Shown here: positions 38,571 to 49,190 of the stretch, piece after piece
How positions within the stretch are numbered: position 1 is the first letter of the stretch
Layout of the letters: the number at the start of each line of letters is the position of its first letter
Assembly: GCA_016717145.1 (NCBI GenBank)
Contig: JADKGD010000013.1
Coordinates: 62,001-126,000, forward strand
Direction of reading: 5' to 3'
DNA length: 64,000 nt
Source of the DNA: Saprospiraceae bacterium
Lineage (GTDB): Bacteria > Bacteroidota > Bacteroidia > Chitinophagales > Saprospiraceae
Notes under the pieces: generated by a model
The model's database searches: none
What the model was told of the DNA's origin: nothing
The model's input: only the letters and a program-made list of their open reading frames with translations
Program-made: the position numbers and the translations under genes

Positions 38571-39245
38571 ATGGAGAAGTCGCAAATTTACAAAATCTAT
38601 ATTAACGAAGTAGAAGTTATTTTAAAACCTTCTACTGAAGTGTCTTTAGATGATACGCTGACTTCAGGAAGTCTTTTAGTAAAATACACTGGCAATAAAA
38701 AACACCTGTTGGATTATATTAGCATATTGGAAAAGTCCATTAAGTCAGAAAAACTTATTATTCATTTTGAAGATTTTCCAAAATTAAAAGCTGATTTCAA
38801 ATCTCATTTTACAGAAATAGAAGCAGGCGGAGGACTTGTATACAATGAAAAAGGAGAATATCTATTTATTTACCGAAGAGGTTCGTGGGATCTGCCAAAG
38901 GGGAAGATAGAAGTTGGTGAAACTAAGCGAGCTGCCACCTTACGAGAAATTACAGAAGAGACTGGCATAAAAAAAATGTCAATAATAGAAAAAATAATTA
39001 TTACACGTCATACGTATCGCTCTAATGTGGGTAAACGTATCATTAAAAAGACACATTGGTATCTGGTTGAAACTAAAAAACAACCGTTAGTGCCACAATT
39101 GAATGAAGATATTGAAAGGGCTGAGTGGATGACTCTTGATCGCTTTTTTAGTAAAAAAAGACAAGTTTACCCTAATATTCTTGAAGTCTTACATACACAG
39201 GATACAAGTGACATTAAAAGTAGGGTGCAAATAAAAATAAAATAA
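38571..39245 (+). CDS. Nudix hydrolase
   Basis: 224 residues. The Nudix box (G-x5-E-x7-REITEETG pattern) spans residues 111-132 and is intact, followed by a beta-rich end. An N-terminal extension of about 80 residues precedes the fold and is often seen in Bacteroidota Nudix proteins next to pyrE. The substrate, a nucleoside diphosphate derivative, cannot be predicted. Twelve bases separate it from mtgA. Confidence 0.9.
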   Translation: MEKSQIYKIYINEVEVILKPSTEVSLDDTLTSGSLLVKYTGNKKHLLDYISILEKSIKSEKLIIHFEDFPKLKADFKSHFTEIEAGGGLVYNEKGEYLFIYRRGSWDLPKGKIEVGETKRAATLREITEETGIKKMSIIEKIIITRHTYRSNVGKRIIKKTHWYLVETKKQPLVPQLNEDIERAEWMTLDRFFSKKRQVYPNILEVLHTQDTSDIKSRVQIKIK

Positions 39246-39257
39246 TTCATAAAAATT

Positions 39258-40004
39258 ATGTCTGACTTTTTGATGAAATTAAAAAACAACCTTTTGGCAT
39301 ATTATAAAGATATTGTTGTTGGGTTTATTATTTTATCGTTAAGTTGGGTGTTGTTAATGCGATTTTTTCCACCGCCAATCACTCTTTTAATGATAACAAG
39401 ATGTGTTACCGATGAGGGAAAATTTCAATATGATTGGGTAAATTATAATGATATTTCGCCTTATATAAAAGTTTGTGCCATAGCCTCTGAAGATCAAGCC
39501 TTACCTTTTCATTATGGATTGGATATTGAGGCTATTGGCAAGGCAGTGAACCTAAATAAAAAAAGTAAAAAAACTTTTGGTGCAAGTACAATTACCCAAC
39601 AAGTTGCCAAAAATGTTTTTTTGTTTCCACAGAGGTCTTATTTTAGAAAAGTTTTAGAATTATATTTTTCCTTTCTTTTGGAGACCATTTGGTCCAAGGA
39701 GCGGATCATGGAAACCTATCTTAATGTAGCAGAGATGGGGACACTTACTTTTGGGGTAGAAGCAGCTGCCCAAGAATACTACAATAAATCAGCTTCAAAA
39801 TTGTCATTAAGTGAAGCAGCAACAATTATTGCTGTTTTGCCAAGCCCACGCAAGTATAGTGTTAAAAATCCGGGATCCTATGTTGCTCAACGAAGACAAG
39901 AAATTGTATCACTATTTTATTCTTTGGACGGGACAAATTATTTACGGGAATTGTATGTCAAATCTGATAAATCCCTTTACGATTTTAGTAAGTATAAAAA
40001 GTGA
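39258..40004 (+). CDS. mtgA: Monofunctional peptidoglycan glycosyltransferase
   Basis: 248 residues. One N-terminal membrane helix (DIVVGFIILSLSWVLLM) anchors a GT51 domain with the catalytic glutamate in CAIASEDQALPFHYG, GASTITQQVAKNVFLFPQ, and YLNVAEMGTLTFGVEAAA. There is no transpeptidase domain, so it is the MtgA form, polymerising lipid II glycan chains. Confidence 0.93.
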   Translation: MSDFLMKLKNNLLAYYKDIVVGFIILSLSWVLLMRFFPPPITLLMITRCVTDEGKFQYDWVNYNDISPYIKVCAIASEDQALPFHYGLDIEAIGKAVNLNKKSKKTFGASTITQQVAKNVFLFPQRSYFRKVLELYFSFLLETIWSKERIMETYLNVAEMGTLTFGVEAAAQEYYNKSASKLSLSEAATIIAVLPSPRKYSVKNPGSYVAQRRQEIVSLFYSLDGTNYLRELYVKSDKSLYDFSKYKK

Positions 40005-40015
40005 ACAGAATAAAT

Positions 40016-40046
40016 TTTTATTTTAAGGATAAGAACACTATTTTTG
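40016..40046 (+). promoter_or_regulatory. Bacteroidota-type promoter of the TerB-like gene
   Basis: TATTTTTG at 40039-40046 is an exact TAnnTTTG. A TTTT at 40016-40019 lies 19 bases before it in the -33 position. The ATG at 40076 is 30 bases downstream. Confidence 0.5.
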
Positions 40047-40075
40047 CAACTCTAAATAAATAAATAAACAAAAAC

Positions 40076-40561
40076 ATGTTGGATCAATTTAAAGCTTTAA
40101 ATGAAAGTGAATTTTCACAATTAAAAGAAGCGGTAGTGTTAATAACAGTTTTAATAGCTGGAGCAGACGGAAAGATAGAAAGTGAAGAACTGGCTTGGGC
40201 TGAAAAAGTGGTCGACATAAGAAGTTATCACCAAAAAGGAATCCTGAAGGCGTTTTATGAAAATATCGATTTGACTTTTGGGGATAATCTTAAAAAACAA
40301 ATAGATTTATTACCTTCAAACGTTATTGAAAGAAATGAAGTTATTACTGAAGAGCTTACTAAACTAAACGATATTTTGGCCAAATTGGAGCCAAAACTTG
40401 GCGCAGGTTTACATAAAAGTTTTTTGAGTCTTGCACAGCATGTTGCCAAAGCCTCCGGTGGCGTTATGGGATTTTTCACCATCAATGCTGCAGAAGCTAA
40501 AGTACTCAAATTAAGTATGATCTCACCTGTTGAGTATGATAACTCTGAGGAAGAAGAGTAA
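40076..40561 (+). CDS. TerB-like helical protein
   Basis: 161 residues, mostly alpha-helical and acidic at the end (DNSEEEE). The N-terminal part LITVLIAGADGKIESEELAW resembles the TerB/DjlA helical fold with its acidic metal-binding pattern (ADGKIxxEE). The glycine-rich ASGGVMGFFTINAAEAK segment is less usual. No tellurite resistance operon is nearby, so the name describes only the fold. Function unknown. Confidence 0.6.
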   Translation: MLDQFKALNESEFSQLKEAVVLITVLIAGADGKIESEELAWAEKVVDIRSYHQKGILKAFYENIDLTFGDNLKKQIDLLPSNVIERNEVITEELTKLNDILAKLEPKLGAGLHKSFLSLAQHVAKASGGVMGFFTINAAEAKVLKLSMISPVEYDNSEEEE

Positions 40562-40668
40562 TCCCTGCAGGTCATGAATAAAGGTTGAAAATGGATTTAC
40601 AATTTTTTATAAACCAAACATACCTGATGTGAAATAAATTCATAATTTTATCTCATATAATAAATGAC

Positions 40669-42942
40669 ATGGGATATAAAATTTATTTTCTATTTGTATT
40701 GTTTGGCTTTGGGGTAAATGTAAGTGGCTATTCACAGAATATGGCCATTGTAATAAAAGACGATGAAACTAAAGAAGTTCTAATTGGTGCAGATATAGTA
40801 ACTGAAAATGGTATAGGTTATACCACAAATGAGATAGGTATATTTGAGCTGAATTCCCCAACTTTCCCAATAAAATTAAAAATAACCTATATTGGGTATC
40901 AGGATCTTGTCATTACTTTCCAAACGGAAAAAGACATTTTAAAGGAACTTTACCTAAAGCCTACACAATTTGCACTTGATCTTGTCACTGTCACCGGCAC
41001 AAAGTATGAACAAAATATAAGTCGGTCAACCGTTACGGTGGATATACTTAAACCTGATTTATTGCGAAGCGTAAACGCAAATTCATCGGATGATATTCTG
41101 AATAAAGTTCCTGGTGTTCAGGTACTTGATGGACAAGCAAACATACGTGGAGGTTCCGGGTATTCATATGGTGCCGGAAGCAGAGTTATGATTCTTATCG
41201 ATGATATTCCTGCTTTACAACCCGATGCCGGATTTCCAAACTGGGGCGACATTCCTGTCGAAAATCTATCCCAGATCGAAATTCTAAAAGGGGCTTCTTC
41301 AACCCTTTATGGGTCGGCTGCCTTAAATGGAATCATAAATTATCGGTCTTCATATGCTACATCAAAGCCAGAAACAAGGGTTTCGACTTCTGCAACCGTG
41401 TTTTTATCACCTAAAGACCCCGATAAAAAATGGTGGAAAGATACCTTAAGATATGAAAGCAATGCTTCATTTGTCCATAAACAAAAATTTGGCAAACTTG
41501 ATTTTATTGCCAGTGGTTTTTACAACAGATTAAGGGGTTATAATCAGTTTACTGATGAAAATAGGGGAAGGGTCAATCTCAATTTAAGGTATAGGTTTTC
41601 TGATCGGTTAATATTGGGTTTTAATTCTATTGTTAATATTAGTACGAGCAATAGCTTTTTTCTGTGGAGTAATCCTGGGTCAGGAGTTATGAAACCCTTG
41701 TCAGGGACTGTCTCTGACAGAAAAGCTAAACGGTTTTATTTCGACCCGTCTTTGACATATACGGACAAATACAATAACAGACATAAGTTGCTGTTAAGAT
41801 CAATCATTATTGACAATACCAATAATACAAACCAGTCCAACAATTCGTTTAACAATTATGGTGAATATCAGTTTCAAAAGAATTTTGCTAAAGCAGATTT
41901 GGTTTTAACATCAGGTATCGTTGGAACGTGGAACAGAACAAATTCACAGATTCTCGGTGATACTACCTATTTTTCCAAGTCGTCTGCTGTTTATTTTAAT
42001 CTGGATAAAAAGTTTGGATCAAAACTTACTATTGCCGCCGGAATGCGTTATGAACACGTTGTGCATAATAGTCCGATTAATGTTTTTGACCCAAAAGGCT
42101 ACAAATCTGACGGGCAATTAATTTCACGTTTATCAGCCAATTACCAGTTGGCAGAATATACTTTTTTAAGGGCCTCCTGGGGTCAGGGTTATAGGTTTCC
42201 TACATTGACAGAGCGCTTTGTTACAACAACTTTTGGTGCATTTTCTATTTTCTCCAATCCTGCATTAAACCCGGAATACGGGTGGTCCTCAGAACTTGCT
42301 ATAAAGCAAGGGTTTTCTCTTGCCGGGTTTAAAGGTTTCATAGATTTTTCAACTTTTATTTCTGAGTATCAGGATATGATAGAATTTACATTCGTTTTTG
42401 AACCAACCAGGATTGGCTTTCAACCGCAAAACATTGGTAATACAAGGATTTCAGGCTATGAACTAGGGGTGGTAGGGCAAGCAAAAATATTTGGACTTCC
42501 AATTAATATATTTGGCGGATATACGTATATTAATCCTATTTATAAAAATTATAACACCAGTGAGCAAGTACGCAATAGTGTTTCCGAACCACAAAATATT
42601 CTTAAATACCGATCGAAACACCAATTCAAAATGGATTGTGAGGCTAAATTTTGGAAAATGAAATGGGGTGTTTCTGTTCAGAGAGTCAGTCATGTGATAA
42701 ATATTGATAAAGCTTTTGAATCTGTGCCACCCATAAGTTTTGATCTTTTTGGTATTGCACAATACCGGGATATAAATAATCATGGATATACTCTTGTGGA
42801 TTCCCGACTTGGCATAGACATAGGCAAATGCACCGTAACCGCATTAATAAGCAATATTTTAAATCAAGAGTATACGCTCCGTCCAGCATTGGTTGAGGCT
42901 CCAAGAAACATAGCACTCAGACTTGACTGGAAAATAAATTAG
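40669..42942 (+). CDS. TonB-dependent outer-membrane receptor
   Basis: 757 residues. A signal peptide (FLFVLFGFGVNVSGYSQ) is followed by a carboxypeptidase-regulatory-like domain (VIKDDETKEVLIGADIVTENG) and a plug domain with NKVPGVQVLDGQANIRGGSGY and QIEILKGASSTLYGSAALNG. A beta-barrel follows to the end (NIALRLDWKIN). Such receptors import siderophores, cobalamin or glycans using TonB energy. No SusD-like partner is next to it, so a carbohydrate role is less likely. The frame is intact over its whole length. Confidence 0.92.
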   Translation: MGYKIYFLFVLFGFGVNVSGYSQNMAIVIKDDETKEVLIGADIVTENGIGYTTNEIGIFELNSPTFPIKLKITYIGYQDLVITFQTEKDILKELYLKPTQFALDLVTVTGTKYEQNISRSTVTVDILKPDLLRSVNANSSDDILNKVPGVQVLDGQANIRGGSGYSYGAGSRVMILIDDIPALQPDAGFPNWGDIPVENLSQIEILKGASSTLYGSAALNGIINYRSSYATSKPETRVSTSATVFLSPKDPDKKWWKDTLRYESNASFVHKQKFGKLDFIASGFYNRLRGYNQFTDENRGRVNLNLRYRFSDRLILGFNSIVNISTSNSFFLWSNPGSGVMKPLSGTVSDRKAKRFYFDPSLTYTDKYNNRHKLLLRSIIIDNTNNTNQSNNSFNNYGEYQFQKNFAKADLVLTSGIVGTWNRTNSQILGDTTYFSKSSAVYFNLDKKFGSKLTIAAGMRYEHVVHNSPINVFDPKGYKSDGQLISRLSANYQLAEYTFLRASWGQGYRFPTLTERFVTTTFGAFSIFSNPALNPEYGWSSELAIKQGFSLAGFKGFIDFSTFISEYQDMIEFTFVFEPTRIGFQPQNIGNTRISGYELGVVGQAKIFGLPINIFGGYTYINPIYKNYNTSEQVRNSVSEPQNILKYRSKHQFKMDCEAKFWKMKWGVSVQRVSHVINIDKAFESVPPISFDLFGIAQYRDINNHGYTLVDSRLGIDIGKCTVTALISNILNQEYTLRPALVEAPRNIALRLDWKIN

Positions 42943-43028
42943 ATAGGGATTGGAAAATAAAAACACACAAATACAATATCTACCAATAAGTCCTGATCTT
43001 AACTAAAAAACCAATATTTCTATTATTC

Positions 43029-44476
43029 CTATTTTTTTCCTATCAATCCTTCCACTTTCTCCAGAAGCCACGGCTTTGATACAACACCTTTTATGCCTTC
43101 AATTTCGGCTTTAAGTTTGATCAACTTATCTTTTTCTTTGTAGGATAACTTCATTAATGAAGTAGTAAATTTTATAAGGTACAAATAAGTATCTTTTCTA
43201 TCATCAGTCAAAGATTTTTCTCGCCGGATATACATTTTAAATGCCTGCAAAAGAGACTCAAGGGCATCAAACTCATCCAATTCATAATAACTTGCGATCT
43301 GCAAAGTCTTTGACCCAAGATTGTACCATACATCATCATAATTCACTTTATTAAGGTGATCCAGTACTTTACCAAAGTTTTTTCTATAAAATTCAAGTCT
43401 GGCCAGGCTAAACATCACGGCATTGTCCCGATATTTAGGGTCGACGTATTGGGCATAATCGTTGATAAAAATTTCTGCCCAATCAAATTCTTCCACTCGG
43501 AGAGCAATTTGTACAATATTTCTAAAAGTAGTGGCTGACAGTTCTTTTTCTAGTATTATAATATTATTATCAATAGTTTCTTTATACAAACTAAATGTTT
43601 CTTTTTGAAAATCAAAACTGCCCTTATTTACTTTATTAATGCAATAACTTATTGCTGTTGCGTATATCTCCTTTACTTCTTCTTTTGGAAATAAGTAAAT
43701 ATGCTCTTTCATCATTTTTCTTAAGTCAAACTAATGACTTTCATCAATTCAATCAGAATAGGTATATTGCATCTTATTGTACAATTGAATAGGAGGCACT
43801 TCCTGATATTTTCTTCAGTTGCCTTAGTTAACACCATTTCCATATTTTCAATCTCGATGTCCAATTGATACATTTTTTTCCAACTCAGTAGGGTACAATA
43901 CAAACGCAGTTTTTCTGCTACGTAAAAATAATCCAGATTTTCGGATATTTTACCAATGTTCAGTTCTGTTTCGATCTCTGATTTTACATTCTTTTTTTCA
44001 TTTTCTGTTTTGAGGCTAAATAATGATTTCTCAACAAGATATTGATTGTAATAATACTCCACAGATTGATTGAGGTCCATTTTTTGCAATCTTTCTATCT
44101 CTCCTATGAGTCCATTGTATAATTTATCCAGACTTTTTTTTCTGGCGCCTTCGAGTTTTAAATTACTTCTCAAACTGGTCATCTGATCAAATTCCTGCTG
44201 CGCCAGAAAATCTTCCAGTAGTTTTACAAGATCTGAATTAAGTTTTAAAAATTTTTGATTTTGATAGGCCTGACCTGGATAGACATGGGTCCAAAGAGAT
44301 TCGTTTGAAAATTCAATATCATCCAATCCTTGTTTGATAAGCTTATATAATTGGTCAAAATATGTAGTAATTGATTCATTGACGTTAAAATATGGTGAAT
44401 GAACATATTTCCTAAAGCTGTTTAATTCATATATATTAAGCGTTGAAAGTGCCGAAATGATCTTTCTGTCTTTCAT
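43029..44476 (-). CDS. Conserved helical protein of unknown function (frame broken in the middle)
   Basis: Two adjoining open frames (43721-44476 and 43029-43715) clearly belong to one protein of about 480 residues. The N-terminal part starts MKDRKIISALSTLNIYELNS and the second part contains FPKEEVKEIYATAISYCINK and repeats of helix-rich, TPR-like sequence. The join near 43716-43760 is damaged: the best connecting frame reads DESH, then TAG where an aromatic residue is expected, then FDLRKMMKEH. At least a one-base indel and perhaps a substitution are involved. No family name can be given; it looks like a lineage-specific repeat protein. Confidence 0.6.
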
Positions 44477-44876
44477 ATGTTTAAATTTTGCTAAGTTGTT
44501 GAATTCGTTTGATTCGAGGATTTGGATAAAGGACTAAAATTCTTTGAATAGCACCCATTTAATCATTCAGGTTTGTACCCGCCTGCATACACGAGTCGGG
44601 CAGGTGCAGACCGTTTATGGGGATTTCATGTGTAATTTTTTTAATCATTAAAAAATAACTTAGTATGTAAAATACAAATATATTACAATTTAGTCAAATT
44701 GTCGTTATTTATAGCACTAAAGTGTATCGCAAATTGCACAAATACTTAAACCCAGAATCCTCATAAGAAATTCCCGGCTACCAAAGATGTATGTCGTGCA
44801 GGTATTCCGATAATATTTGACTTTTTATTTGTTTATGGGAGTCGAAGCTACAAACCGTTGTTTATAGTTCAAGCCT

Positions 44877-44901
44877 AAAAAGCCATTTCGTAAGGCTTTT
44901 T
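44877..44901. terminator. Symmetric hairpin, possible terminator
   Basis: AAAAAGCC (44877-44884) pairs with GGCTTTTT (44894-44901) around a 9-nt loop. The A/T arms let it work in either direction, though no gene ends close by. Confidence 0.35.
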
Positions 44902-45405
44902 AAACTACTTTCATGTGCATTACAACTATTTTAGCGAAAGTTCTCTCATTACAAAGTCCAATGCGGAATCTTGGCTTAACAAAAATTTGAAGCAAAATAT
45001 TGTAACTATTCAGCTATGAGCAAAAGTATTTATATTAGTTAGAATTTTGCTTTAAAGAAACAAAATTCTCACCAAAATCGGGTTGTTCTTTGCACTTTCC
45101 CACGGATATTATCCGTTGTCACCAACATTTCACCCCGCTGGAACTATAACTGCATATTTACAAAATAAAAATATAAAGTGAAAATTTAAATTAGTAAAGC
45201 AAATTATATTATATATATACATAATGTATTTTTAATGGATTTATAAGTAGTTATAAATATTAAATATTCTATAATTATAAATATTATTTTACCACACATT
45301 ATTATAATATCTAACATGTAATATACACACTATCATTATTTTCAATACGTTGATAGCTTGGAAGTAAAATATCAATAAAATATTTATAAGAAAAATATCA
45401 ATATA

Positions 45406-45437
45406 TTTGTTTAATAGGATAATATTTCTTTATTTTG
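45406..45437 (+). promoter_or_regulatory. Candidate promoter of the secreted Ig-like/dockerin protein
   Basis: TTTG at 45406-45409 and TATTTTG at 45431-45437 are 21 bases apart; the second is one base short of TAnnTTTG. A GGAGA-GAG-TCTCC hairpin (45465-45477) lies in the leader just before the ATG at 45491. Confidence 0.45.
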
Positions 45438-45490
45438 CAGTTAAATTATATGCAGTTTAAAATAGGAGAGAGTCTCCCTAAGACTAAGCC

Positions 45491-47979
45491 ATGAAATACA
45501 TATTTAAATTTTTATTTATATTTTTTGCTACGATGTCTTCCCTCGGACTTGCAGCGCAGAGCATTGACGCTGATGTTTACGTAAAACTTCTTCCCACATC
45601 CACATTTTATGACACAATTTATAGCCAATATGCACCTAATATTGTAAGTACCGATATTAACTTTAGTGCAGAATGGGCAAAGATTGCCGATAAAACATAC
45701 AAAATTACAATAGTACTAACGACAACAACTTATATCGGAAAAGGTAAGGTTATCATACAATACACAGAGGGACTTCCGCCAAAACCTAAATATATAAGTT
45801 ATCATCTTAATAGTATTGTTTCTAAGATATCTGCAATGCCTGATTTTATTACCGTATTCGGATCTAATAGCGTTGCCATATACCCATTGTCGAATGATAA
45901 TTCTACTACTACCGGTTTGACATTAGATGGCATTGGTCAGATACAATATGGTAATGCTACAGCAGCAGGAGATTCCATAACTTATACGCCAAACGGTGAG
46001 GAACTTTTAGATTATATAGTCTATAGTGTGACAGATTCTTTAGGGTCCAAAGCAAGTTCCTGATTTATTTAATGCGACAGCAGCCAGATGCCAATGATGT
46101 TGATACACTGAGATATACCTTAAAAAATACCAATCATCAGTTTATTATACTACCTTACCCGGGATTTTCCATAAATGCTGCAAATGGAGTGGATAAAGGT
46201 ATGTTGGTTCAAAACCACAGCATGGTGTTTGATTATATACCAAATAAAGGCGCTTCCGGCACAGATAATTTTTTATTTGAAACAGGAACGGGTAAAAAGA
46301 GGTTGGTCATTATAAAATTGATCAATAAAGTTCAGAACAGTACCAGTGTAAGAGATGATAAATTTTATACACCTAAAAACACGCCAATCCATTTTGATGT
46401 GTTGGCTAATGATTTAAGTAGTAATTTCCCCATCACCACATGGTCATCTGCATTGGTTCACGACACTTTGGGCTTATTTTCTTATACTCCACCAACAAAT
46501 TTTAGCGGCGAAAAAAACTTTACTTATACAGTATACTACGGAGGTGGATACTCCAGTGTAGGTAAAATTAAAATATTTGTTGGCAATTTCAAACCCCAAC
46601 AGACTCTTGATTATAACTTTAATACTGACAAAAACACTTCATTGGTCTTGGAATATGACGTACCCATTGAGGGATATTCATTTGAAGTAGCCGATAACCC
46701 AAATTTTGGTACATTGGAAGTTTTTAATGACAATACCACTTTAGATATCGACTGTAATGTTATTTCAGCCAAATCATACCTGGTATATACACCTGATATG
46801 GGATATTATGGAACTGATTCTTTAGCAGTAACGTACAAAGTTGTAAATAATGATTCCATAGTATATAAGTTATATATCAATATTCTGGATTCAGCTCAGG
46901 ACAGCCTTTGTAAATGTGTGGGAGCTGACTGTATCTGGCAGGGAGATATGAATGGTGATGGAAGGGTTTCGGTTCAGGATTTATTGTCATTGGGAAGATA
47001 TATAGGCCTTAAGGGAAATAATCGGGACAATATGGAATATCCGTATTGGGCAGGCCAAAAAGGTGAGGACTGGATTTATACACAGCCAAATGGCACAAAT
47101 ACAAAACATGTTGATGCAGATGGAGACGGAATCGTTTCTGTAAGTGACAGTTTATCTATTTCAAATAATTATGGCGGCATTCACAATTTGGTTCCGGATG
47201 AAATTTTAGGTATCAAGGATTATGCATTTACTTTAGTGCCAAATTCCACAGAATTGGACTCAGGTGATCTATTGGTCATTGACATCCTGATTGGTACTAG
47301 TACGGCCCCTGTTGTAGATGTATTTGGATTGGCGTTTGGATTAAACTTCTCCCCTTCATTGATTGATAGTGCATCACTTTCCGGTCATTTTGAAACCAAT
47401 GGATGGTTTGGCAGGACAAGTCCTACACTTCAGATGATGAGGCAGCCTCAGGAAGGTAAAGTGCATATGGCATTTACGCGCACTGGTAGTATCGTTGATG
47501 ACGAAGCTGATGGTTTTAGACCTATCGGGGTAAGTGGCAATGGAAAAATAGGACAATTATCTTTTATTGTTGAAGATGAATTAGATGGTTTTAAAAGCAC
47601 TAAGCCATACATCACACGCAGGATAAAAACAGAAAATATAGGTATAGAGTTAAGCGAAGGTGAACGTTATCTACTTCCTGATACTTATGTAGATGTAAGA
47701 ATAAACTTAGACAAAAGTACACCTACGCCAACAGAAGATAAATTGTTGGTATTTCCTAATCCTGCAAAACAAGTTGTAAACTTGCATTTTAATGGTAGAA
47801 ACATCATTAAAGCATACAAAATGGCAGATTTATATGGAAATATTGTATCTCAGCAATCATCTTTAAATGACAATGCTCTTTCTATCCTTACCGCTTCGTA
47901 TCCTTCAGGCATCTATGTACTGCAAGTTCAAACATCCCAAGGGTTAATCACTAAAAAAGTAGAAATTATTACAAATTAA
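45491..47979 (+). CDS. Large T9SS-secreted protein with Ig-like, dockerin-like and cohesin-like regions (frameshifted)
   Basis: Signal peptide FLFIFFATMSSLGLAAQS. Two open frames (45491-46063 and 46072-47979) join near 46060 with a one-base shift (SKASS to LIYLMRQQPDAND) into about 830 residues. Ig-like repeats come first, with YPLSNDNSTTTGLTLDG and HFDVLANDLSSNFPITTW. Next is a dockerin-like pair of EF-like loops (DMNGDGRVSVQDLLSLGRYI and DADGDGIVSVSDSLSISNNY). Then a beta-rich segment (FTLVPNSTELDSGDLLVIDI, FGLNFSPSLIDSASLSG, VSGNGKIGQLSFIVEDE) resembles a cohesin. The end (VFPNPAKQVVNLHFNG) is a type A T9SS sorting domain. Function unknown. Confidence 0.7.
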
Positions 47980-48014
47980 TAGCTTTCATTTGTAATCATA
48001 AAATTTATAAAAAG

Positions 48015-48045
48015 AAAAGACCTGAACAAATTGTTCAGGTCTTTT
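48015..48045. terminator. Bidirectional rho-independent terminator
   Basis: AAAAGACCTGAAC (48015-48027) pairs perfectly with GTTCAGGTCTTTT (48033-48045), followed by CTTTT on the plus strand. It ends the secreted-protein gene and lies between it and tRNA-Arg(CCT), whose minus-strand transcript it can also terminate. Confidence 0.85.
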
Positions 48046-48051
48046 CTTTTG

Positions 48052-48123
48052 TGGTCGCACCAAGAATCGAACTTGGATCTAGAGTTTAGGAAACTCCTAT
48101 TCTATCCGTTGAACTATGTGACC
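48052..48123 (-). tRNA. tRNA-Arg (anticodon CCT)
   Basis: The reverse strand folds as a 72-nt tRNA with D-arm GTTC/GAAT, anticodon stem GGAGT/ACTCT with loop TTCCTAA giving CCT, a 4-nt variable loop, T-arm CCAAG/CTTGG with TTCGATT, and discriminator A. The acceptor has one A-C mismatch (5:68). CCA is not encoded. Confidence 0.94.
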
Positions 48124-48241
48124 TTTTCATAATGGCAACAAAAGTAAATAAATTAAGCTATTTATAAACTAATTGTGCATAATAAAAACAAAGCCATTTT
48201 TCTAATTGTTATCTTTGGGTCAATAAAAAATAATAAATCTT

Positions 48242-48823
48242 TTGATAGCTCGTCAGATAAAAGCAAATTTGCCCACAAAATGGGGACATTTTAATATTTA
48301 TGCCTTCTCAGAGAGCCATGAAGAGCCGTCTCCGGATTTGGCATTGGTTCACGTCGATATAGACAAGAACTCCATAGTAGCCGTCAGGATACACTCTGAA
48401 TGTATTACAGGAGATTTGTTTGGTTCAAAAAGATGTGATTGCGGTGATCAGCTGGATATGTCCATGAAGTTAATATCGGAGCAAAAAGGTATGCTGATAT
48501 ATCTTCGTCAGGAAGGGCGGGGTATAGGTCTCATCAATAAGCTGGAAGCATATAATCTACAGGATAATGGTCTCGATACCTTTGAAGCTAACGTACATTT
48601 GGGCTTTGAACCTGATGACAGAGATTTTAATACTGCTGTTGATATTATGAATGACTTGGGCATAAAAAAAATAGATCTGATAACCAATAATCCTGAAAAG
48701 ATCGCTGCCATTGAATCATCATCCATCATATTAAATAGTAGAATTCCCATCATAATACCTACAAAAAAAGAAAATGAAAGGTACATGAAAGCAAAACAAA
48801 CGCATATGGGGCACTTATTATAA
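48242..48823 (+). CDS. ribA: GTP cyclohydrolase II
   Basis: 193 residues. It opens the imidazole ring of GTP in the first step of riboflavin synthesis. Zinc ligands Cys54, Cys65 and Cys67 stand in HSECITGDLFGSKRCDCGDQ, and the GTP-binding RQEGRGIGLINKLEAYNLQD is intact, as is DLITNNPEKIAAIE. It is a stand-alone RibA without a fused RibB domain. The start is TTG at 48242; no ATG is available before the conserved region. Confidence 0.94.
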   Translation: MIARQIKANLPTKWGHFNIYAFSESHEEPSPDLALVHVDIDKNSIVAVRIHSECITGDLFGSKRCDCGDQLDMSMKLISEQKGMLIYLRQEGRGIGLINKLEAYNLQDNGLDTFEANVHLGFEPDDRDFNTAVDIMNDLGIKKIDLITNNPEKIAAIESSSIILNSRIPIIIPTKKENERYMKAKQTHMGHLL

Positions 48824-48835
48824 ATATGTTATTAT

Positions 48836-49174
48836 ATGCACATTGAAGATATAACAAACTACTGTCTATCTAAACAGGAAGTGACACATTCTTTTCCTTT
48901 TGGAGGTGACACCCTGGTATTTAAGGTAATGGGCAAAATGTTTTTACTTACAGGTCTGGAAAGTATTCCTGCCTCCATAAATGTAAAATGTGATCCTGAA
49001 TGGGCCATTGAACTGCGTGAGTCTTATGAGGATATAATTCCGGGTTACCATATGAGCAAAGTCCATTGGAATACCGTATCGATTGAAGGATCACTGGAAG
49101 ATTCATTCATATTTAGATTAATAGATCATTCATACGACTTAGTTGTAGCATCATTGCCAAAAAGGACAGGCTGA
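48836..49174 (+). CDS. MmcQ/YjbR family protein
   Basis: 112 residues. The pattern LSKQEVTHSFPFGGDTLVFK, KMFLLTGLESIPASINVKCD, and IIPGYHMSKVHWNTVSIEGS is that of the MmcQ/YjbR family with a double-wing DNA-binding fold. The function of the family is poorly known. It follows ribA by 12 bases and precedes the FAD oxidoreductase by 16, so the three may be cotranscribed. Confidence 0.88.
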   Translation: MHIEDITNYCLSKQEVTHSFPFGGDTLVFKVMGKMFLLTGLESIPASINVKCDPEWAIELRESYEDIIPGYHMSKVHWNTVSIEGSLEDSFIFRLIDHSYDLVVASLPKRTG

Positions 49175-49190
49175 TATTTGACAAAAAGCC

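Larger units (their letters stand above)
44477..45490. other. Gene-free stretch of about 1 kb
   Basis: No coding ORF or RNA gene was found. It contains a CCTGC...GCAGG hairpin near 44583-44605, a hairpin with A5GCC/GGCT5 arms (44877-44901), very AT-rich sequence from 45160 to 45460, and a promoter and a small hairpin ahead of the next gene. Confidence 0.5.
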
